Assembly (NCBI GenBank): GCA_963837445.1
Contig: CAWINK010000021.1
Location: 310,001 to 374,000 of the forward strand
From: JACVRW01 sp963837445
GTDB lineage: Bacteria > Actinomycetota > Thermoleophilia > Solirubrobacterales > Thermoleophilaceae
Direction: 5' to 3'
Length of the DNA stretch: 64,000 bases
The stretch's first letter is position 1. Every line of letters starts with the position of its first letter. Position numbers and translations under genes: made by a program. The notes under the pieces were generated by a model. It was not told the origin of the DNA. It was given only the letters and a program-made list of their open reading frames with translations, and ran no database searches. This document shows positions 59,171-64,000 of this stretch, in pieces.

Positions 59171-61262
59171 GTGCGCTGGGACAACCTCAAGGTCGAAGTC
59201 GACGACAGCCGCACTCTCCCGGGCTACCGCGAACCGGCGACTGTCCGCACCTTCGACGCACCCGAGGCCCTCGACACCCGTTTCTACGAGGTGCGGTCGA
59301 AGTCAGCGCTGAACAGGGTTCCGAACGCATCCCGGATGCCCTTCCGCTGGACGATCAACCCCTATCGCGGATGCAGCCATGCATGCGTGTACTGCGTGCA
59401 TGGGGACACGCCCATCCTTATGGCCGACGGGCGCACCAAGCCGCTCGCCGATCTACGGCCTGGCGACGAGATCTACGGGACCGTGCGACGCGGATCCACA
59501 GGTATCGGTATTGCGCCCACACCGAGGTGATCGCCCACTGGGCCACCGATCAAGCCGGCCTACCGCATCGTCCTTGAGGACGGCACCGAGCTAGTCGCGA
59601 GCGGCGACCACCGGTTCCTCACGCGATCGCGGATGGAAGCATCGTCACGGGCGCCGAGCAGGGCTCGCGATCGCAGGCCTCACCTGACCCTGAACGACAA
59701 GCTCATGGGTACCGGAGGCTTCGCACGAGCAGCCCGCCGACTAGCGACGACTACAGGCGCGGTTACCTGTGCGGAATGATCCGTGGCGACGGCCACATCG
59801 GCATCCGTACTCATACGACCGGCCCGGGCGCACGCACGGACGATCACACCGGTTCCGGCTGGCGCTCACGGATCTGGAAGGCGCTCCGGCGCGCCCAGCC
59901 GGTACCTAGACGGAGATTCGGCGATCGAGACGCAGGAATTCGCGTTCTACGCCGGCGACAAGCGCCGCCGACCGCTCAGAGCCATTCGGACGCAGTCCCT
60001 TGGCCGAGTGACCGCTGTCGGCGATCCTGACTCATCGACTGGCCTCGGACGCCGAGCACCGACTGGTGCAAGGGCTTCCTCGCCGGGATCTTCGATGCAG
60101 AAGGTGGCTACAGCGAACGCATCCTTCGAATCTGCAACACGGACACCGAGATCATCGATTGGACGACTGTTCTGCCTTCGGCGGCTCGGCTTCTCGTTTG
60201 CCGAGGAGAACACCGCGCCAGCCGAGCGGCCTGAAAGTGATTCGTCTACGCGGCGGGCTCCGCTGAGCAGCTGCGCTTCTTCCACACGGTGGACCCAGCG
60301 ATCACCCGGAAGCGTCTGATAGTCGAAAGGTCGCGCTCAAGAACCCGCCCGTCTTGGCGTTGTCAGCTATCGAAGCCGTCGGCGACATGGAGCTCTACGA
60401 CATCACGACGGGAACCGGGGACTTCATCGCGAACGGCGTTGTTAGCCACAACTGCTTCGCCCGCCCCACCCACACCTATCTCGACTTCAACGCCGGGCGC
60501 GACTTCGAGAAGGAGATCGTCGTCAAGGTCAACGTGCCGGAGGTGGCTCGCGCGGAGCTGATGCGGCCGTCGTGGAAGCGGGAGCACGTTGCGCTCGGCA
60601 CCAACACGGACCCGTATCAGTGGGTCGAGGGGCGCTACCGGTTGATGCCGGGGATCTGGGAGGCGATGCGGGACTCGGGCACGCCGTCGTCGGTGCTCAC
60701 CAAGTCGCCGCTGCTGCTGCGTGACATCGAGCTGATGAAGCAGGTGCACGAGTCGGCGGGGTTCGCCGCCAATCTCTCGATCCCGACGCTCGACGAGAAG
60801 GCGTGGCGGGCGAGCGAGCCGCACACGCCGCACCCGCGCAAGCGGATCGAGGCCGTGGCGGAGCTGAACCGGGCCGGGATCCCGACGGGTGTGCTGATCG
60901 CGCCGCTCATGCCGGGCATCAACGACTCGCCCGAACAGGTGGAGGAGATCCTCGCGCTGTGCGGCGAGGCGGGCGCCACGAACATCGGCGGCATCCCGCT
61001 CCACCTGCGCGGCGAGGTGCGCGGCATCTTCATGGACTGGCTGCGCTCGTACCGGCCCGATCTCGTGCCGCGCTACGAGCAGCTCTACGCGCGCGGTGCC
61101 TACGTCGGCAAGCCGGAGCGCGATCGGATCGCCGCCCTGGTGCGCCCCGGCCGGGGCCGGCGCAGCGTCCCGGCGCTTCGCAGCACGGGGCGAGACAGCG
61201 ACCCGCTCACGATGCCCGAGCGGCGCCCACCGCGCGAGCCGCCGCAGACCAAGCTGTTCTAG
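59171..61262 (+). CDS. Radical SAM protein, Rv2578c-like, interrupted by an intein
   Basis: Host protein of about 345 residues in two exteins. N-extein (59171-59392): VRWDNLKVE start, KSALNRVPNASRMPFRWTIN, YRGCSHACVY. C-extein (60453-61262): CFARPTHTYLDFNAGRDFEK, EHVALGTNTDPYQWVEGRYR, GIPTGVLIAPLMPGINDSPE, IGGIPLHLRGEVRGIFMDWL, ending PPQTKLF. Joined, they give C-x3-C-x2-C (GCSHACVYC), the [4Fe-4S] site that cleaves S-adenosylmethionine. The match to Mycobacterium Rv2578c is from memory. GTG 59171 is used by analogy; GTG 59165 is also in frame. Exteins are in different frames because of the frameshifted intein. Confidence 0.85.
59393..60452 (+). other. Intein with degenerate LAGLIDADG homing endonuclease
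   Basis: 1060 bases between Cys1 and the final Asn. Splicing blocks: A is CVHGDTPILMADGRTKPLAD; B is ELVASGDHRFLT (His); F is ELYDITTGTGDFIANG; G is GVVSHN followed by Cys+1 of the C-extein. Two endonuclease motifs are seen: GYLCGMIRGDGHIG (59761) and GFLAGIFDAEGGYS (60070). The blocks lie in at least three frames, and the total length is not a multiple of three; I count at least five indels, probably more. The host exteins show none. Both terminal splicing residues are intact. Confidence 0.85.
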
Positions 61263-61693
61263 GACGCGTGCGCGAACACGGGCTCGCGGCCCTCGGCGGC
61301 CACCAGCTCGCCGAACTTGATGCCCTCGGCCTCGGTCTCGTAGGGCACGAAGATGTCGACGGCGTCGGCGTTCGCGTGGTCGAGCTCGACCTGGACGGCG
61401 TCCGTCGTCTCGCCGCTCTCCGGATCGGTGAGCGTCACGTCCGCGGCGATGGCGGACGCGCGTATCGCGCCTTCGGCCGCCCGTTCGCGCAGGCCCTCGT
61501 GTAGCGCGAGCAGCAGCTCGCCGACATCCGGGTTGCCATTGCTGTCGAGGTCCGCGCCGACGGCCTTGAGCTCGCCGTCCGAGTCAAGCGCGGCCGCATA
61601 GGGGTAGAACTCCCCGTGCTCGCCCAGCATCCGCTCGGCGTAGGGAAGCAGGAAGTTCAGGAGCTCCTGGATCTCATCGGTGGGTTCGGCCAT
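61259..61693 (-). CDS. Hypothetical protein
   Basis: A 144-residue protein that I do not recognise as a named family. The N-terminus DEIQELLNFLLPYAERMLGE and HGEFYPYAAALDSDGELKAV begin an alpha/beta protein; the C-terminal half is strand-rich (VTLTDPESGETTDAVQVELD, YETEAEGIKFGELVAAEGRE). No membrane or signal segment. It is 19 bases after TagO on the same strand and shares a CTAG with the convergent radical SAM stop. Confidence 0.7.
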   Translation of the reverse strand: MAEPTDEIQELLNFLLPYAERMLGEHGEFYPYAAALDSDGELKAVGADLDSNGNPDVGELLLALHEGLRERAAEGAIRASAIAADVTLTDPESGETTDAVQVELDHANADAVDIFVPYETEAEGIKFGELVAAEGREPVFAHAS

Positions 61694-61712
61694 GCCTATC
61701 CCGTGCCCGGAT

Positions 61713-62900
61713 TCAATCGCCGCGAACCGCCTCGAACTCCCCCGTCTCGACCTCACGCTCCACCTCGCGCTCGATCTCGTCGGCGGACAGCGCCGGCATC
61801 TCGCCGGTCTCGACCTGGCGCTGGATCTCGCGCTCGCGGAAGCGGCGGAACTTCAGAATCTCGAGCACGAGCACGAGGTAGACGCTCGCGGCGAGGGCCG
61901 CGAGCCCGAACCCCGCGATCACGAGCGCCCAGCCGGCATTGAGCGTTCCGTCGTCGTCCGAGTACGGCACGAATCGCATCGCCAGCGCGAGAGCTGCGAG
62001 CGACACGGTCCAGCCATAGAGGTAGAGCACGGTGCGCCGCTGTGAGAAGCCGATGTTCGCGAAGCGGTGGTGGAAGTGCCATCGGTCGGCCGAGTAGACC
62101 GGCCGCCCGTACTTGATCCGCTTCGCCACGACGAAGGTGGCGTCGAGGGCCGGCACGGCCAGAATCAGGAGCGGGAAGAACAGGGCCACGACCGCCGCTG
62201 TCTTGAGCACTCCCTCGATGGCCACGCATGCGAGCAGCAGGCCGAGCAGGTTCGACCCGGCGTCGCCCATGAAGATCGACGCCGGGTGGAAGTTGTGCCA
62301 GAGGAAGCCCACGGCCGCGCCCGCCGTGAGTGCCGCGAGGACCCCCGCGTACGGGCGGTCGAGCGACAGCGCGATCACCGCGAACGTCCCTGCCGCGATG
62401 GTGCACACCCCGGCGGCGAGCCCGTCGGCGCCGTCCGTGAAGTTCACGACGTTCATCACCGCGACCATCCCGACGAGCGTGAGCAGCTTGCCCCAGTCGT
62501 TCAGGTCGAGCGGGTCGACGAACGGCAGCGTCACGTTCTCGACCCAGACCCCCGAGGCCACCGGAATCGCGGCCGCAGCGAACTGCCCCGTGAGCTTCAC
62601 CGCCGGGTGGAGGCCGTTCGGGCGCCAGTCATCAACTGCCCCCACGAACGCGATCGCCAGCGCGCCGCCGATGATGCCGCGCGTCTCAGAGCTCCAGGGG
62701 AGAAAGATCAGCGCCGAGACCACCGCCGCCGCGAGGATCGCGAGTCCACCTAGCCCGGGAACGGGCCGATCGTGCAGGTCGCGGTCGCGCGGGTGGTGCA
62801 ACACGCCCAGCCGTCGCGCGAGCCGGGCGACCGGCGGAGTGGCGACGAAGGCGATCAGCGCGGCGACGAGGAACGCCCCGAGGGCATCGAGCTCGTCCAT
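61713..62900 (-). CDS. Undecaprenyl-phosphate sugar-1-phosphate transferase (TagO/WecA/MraY family)
   Basis: A 395-residue membrane enzyme with about 10-11 spans that starts lipid-linked glycan synthesis by moving a HexNAc-1-P to undecaprenyl phosphate. DRPVPGLGGLAIL, AIAFVGAVDDWRPNGLHPAV (DD metal site), VVNFTDGADGLAAGVCTIAA and ASIFMGDAGSNLLGLLLACV are the family motifs; DRWHFHHRFANIGFSQRRTV is the C-terminal His-rich motif seen in WecA/TagO. It has an acidic tail. ATG 62900 is fixed by TAGGCT 8 nt upstream. Likely initiating enzyme for the polymer built by region 1. Confidence 0.9.
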   Translation of the reverse strand: MDELDALGAFLVAALIAFVATPPVARLARRLGVLHHPRDRDLHDRPVPGLGGLAILAAAVVSALIFLPWSSETRGIIGGALAIAFVGAVDDWRPNGLHPAVKLTGQFAAAAIPVASGVWVENVTLPFVDPLDLNDWGKLLTLVGMVAVMNVVNFTDGADGLAAGVCTIAAGTFAVIALSLDRPYAGVLAALTAGAAVGFLWHNFHPASIFMGDAGSNLLGLLLACVAIEGVLKTAAVVALFFPLLILAVPALDATFVVAKRIKYGRPVYSADRWHFHHRFANIGFSQRRTVLYLYGWTVSLAALALAMRFVPYSDDDGTLNAGWALVIAGFGLAALAASVYLVLVLEILKFRRFREREIQRQVETGEMPALSADEIEREVEREVETGEFEAVRGD

Positions 62901-62914
62901 CTGGGAGGAGCCTA
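62901..62914 (-). promoter_or_regulatory. Leaderless promoter -10, TagO/WecA-type gene
   Basis: TAGGCT (minus strand 62914-62909) lies 8 nt before ATG 62900. Confidence 0.5.
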
Positions 62915-62931
62915 GTGACGGACCCGGCGGC

Positions 62932-63598
62932 TCAGGCGCCCGGGATCACGTAGAACGCGATCACCGCGTACTGGAGCGCCGCGGCGAGGATCACGAGCGC
63001 GTGGAACACCTCGTGATATCCGAAGACCGTCGGTGCGGGGTCGGGGCGCCGGAACGCGTACACAAGCGCGCCCGCTGTGTAGAGCAGCCCTCCCACCGCC
63101 ACCAGCACGGTGCCCGTGATGCCCAGCTTGTCGAGCATGTCCGGGAACGCCGCCACGGCGACCCATCCGAGCGCGAGGTAGATGATCGCGACCAGCGGCT
63201 TCGGCGCGTCGATCCAGACCAGCTTCATGAGGATCGCCGCCGAGCGCGCCGGCCCAGACCACGATCAGGATCACCGTGGCCAGGTCGCCCTCGAGCACGA
63301 GCAGCGCGAACGGCGTGTAGGTGCCGGCGATCAGGAAGAAGATCATCGAGTGGTCGAGGCGCCGCATCCAGCGCCGCGCGTTCTGAGACGCCCAGGTGAT
63401 GCGGTGATAGAGCGCGCTCGTGCCGAACAGCGCGGCCACGCTCAGCGCATAGATCGCTGCCGCGAGCCGTGGCTGGCCGGCCGGGGCCACCACCACGAGC
63501 GCCGCTCCGATCGCCACCGAGACGAAGAACGCCCACTGGTGCGAGACACCGCGCAGGCGCGGCTTCGTGAGCCTAAGTGTCGCGGAGCTGGTGGGCAT
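62932..63598 (-). CDS. Hemolysin III family membrane protein, one frameshift
   Basis: About 221 residues after correction; a seven-span PAQR/YqfA-like protein. The N-part has KPRLRGVSHQWAFFVSVAIG, SALYHRITW, RRLDHSMIFFLIAGTYTPFA; the C-part, one frame over from about 63237-63243, has ILMKLVWIDAPKPLVAIIYL, GWVAVAAFPDMLDKLG and FGYHEVFHALVILAAALQYA. The conserved SALYHR, DHSMI and FHALV histidine/Asp/Ser positions are kept. The gene start at ATG 63598 overlaps the upstream permease by 26 bases, suggesting an operon. The shift lies in a GGCGGCG run. Confidence 0.85.
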
Positions 63599-64000
63599 CG
63601 GTGAAGAACCCACGGTAGCCAATGGACACGGCGATCAGCCCTGCCAGCGCCACGGCCCCTAGCAGCACCCAGAGCAGCACCACTTGGAGCCGCACCGCAT
63701 CCACCGGGTCGGCCCCCGCCAGCAGCATCCCGACCATGGTGCCCGGGAAGAACACGATCCCGGTGGTCTTCGTGGAGTCCACGAGCGGGATCATCCCCGA
63801 GCGCAGGCTGCGGGCTACGATCCCGCGCGCCGCCTGCTTGGAGGTGGCCCCGAGCGCCAGCATCGCCTCGATCTGACGGCGTCCGTCGTGCATCTCGTCG
63901 GCGAGCCGGTTGAGCGCCACGGCCACCGCCGTCATCGAGTTCCCGATCACCATCCCACCCACCGGCACGAGGTAGCGCGGCTCCGCCTTGAACACACCGA
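63573..64000 (-). CDS. FetB-like (UPF0014) ABC transporter permease, partial
   Basis: The C-terminal 142 or so residues; the start lies beyond the window. RYLVPVGGMVIGNSMTAVAV, QIEAMLALGATSKQAARGIV (the cytosolic coupling region) and STKTTGIVFFPGTMVGMLLA are the conserved stretches of FetB, a permease partner of an ATPase linked to iron export or metal tolerance. It ends VSIGYRGFFTDAHQLRDT. At least three spans are visible. The ATPase partner would lie outside the window. Confidence 0.83.
   Translation of the reverse strand, partial: GVFKAEPRYLVPVGGMVIGNSMTAVAVALNRLADEMHDGRRQIEAMLALGATSKQAARGIVARSLRSGMIPLVDSTKTTGIVFFPGTMVGMLLAGADPVDAVRLQVVLLWVLLGAVALAGLIAVSIGYRGFFTDAHQLRDT

Overview
The window is very GC-rich (roughly 70 percent) and gene-dense. 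It looks like chromosomal DNA of an actinobacterium, most likely of the Thermoleophilia/Solirubrobacterales type. I infer this from four things: the GC content and codon use; a large AftD-like arabinofuranosyltransferase; an atpI-B-E-F-H-A-G-D-C operon with long acidic tails; and a fibre protein whose N-terminus I associate with that group. I could run no database search, so the taxonomy is inference. I found no rRNA, tRNA, CRISPR array, transposase or phage gene, and no gene-free stretch longer than about 300 bases.

Region 1 (1-31 kb) is a cell-surface polysaccharide island. A leftward operon carries a sugar-phosphate isomerase, a nucleotidyltransferase, UDP-glucose dehydrogenase and an LCP ligase. 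Beyond it lie a glycosyltransferase-flippase fusion, an AftD-like enzyme, a second flippase, several GT2 and GT4 glycosyltransferases, three GT-C-like membrane proteins, an O-antigen ligase/polymerase-like protein, two acyltransferase-3 proteins and a small LPATG-anchored protein. A TagO/WecA-type initiating transferase lies at 61.7-62.9 kb. Together these can make, export, polymerise, decorate and attach a surface glycan.

Region 2 (31-45 kb) is mixed. A tightly overlapping operon joins an AidB-like acyl-CoA dehydrogenase, a GNAT enzyme and a crotonase to a GAF-SpoIIE-HATPase switch protein and its STAS antagonist. After it come small stress and metabolic genes, a broken SnoaL-like gene, an FKBP, a stand-alone LigD-type polymerase, a collagen/fibre-like membrane protein, exonuclease III and a secreted EEP-fold hydrolase.

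Region 3 (45-53.5 kb) is the leftward ATP synthase operon. A second atpC copy plus the 3' tail of atpD lies just beyond its end, next to the 3' remnant of another gene.

Region 4 (53.5-64 kb) holds a membrane protein, an ECF sigma/anti-sigma-like pair, two tandem GGDEF/HD-GYP proteins, a YjbQ protein, an Rv2578c-like radical SAM gene interrupted by an intein at its third cluster cysteine, the TagO/WecA-type transferase, a hemolysin III protein and a partial FetB-like permease.

Two features run through the whole window. Most transcription units start with a TANNNT -10 hexamer 5-11 nt (usually 7) before an ATG or GTG with no Shine-Dalgarno sequence, which indicates leaderless mRNAs; I used this to choose several starts. 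Several otherwise conserved genes also carry single-base frameshifts (LCP, atpI, atpB, atpD tail, second GGDEF/HD-GYP, hemolysin III, and many in the intein), so assembly error must be considered before any biological reading.
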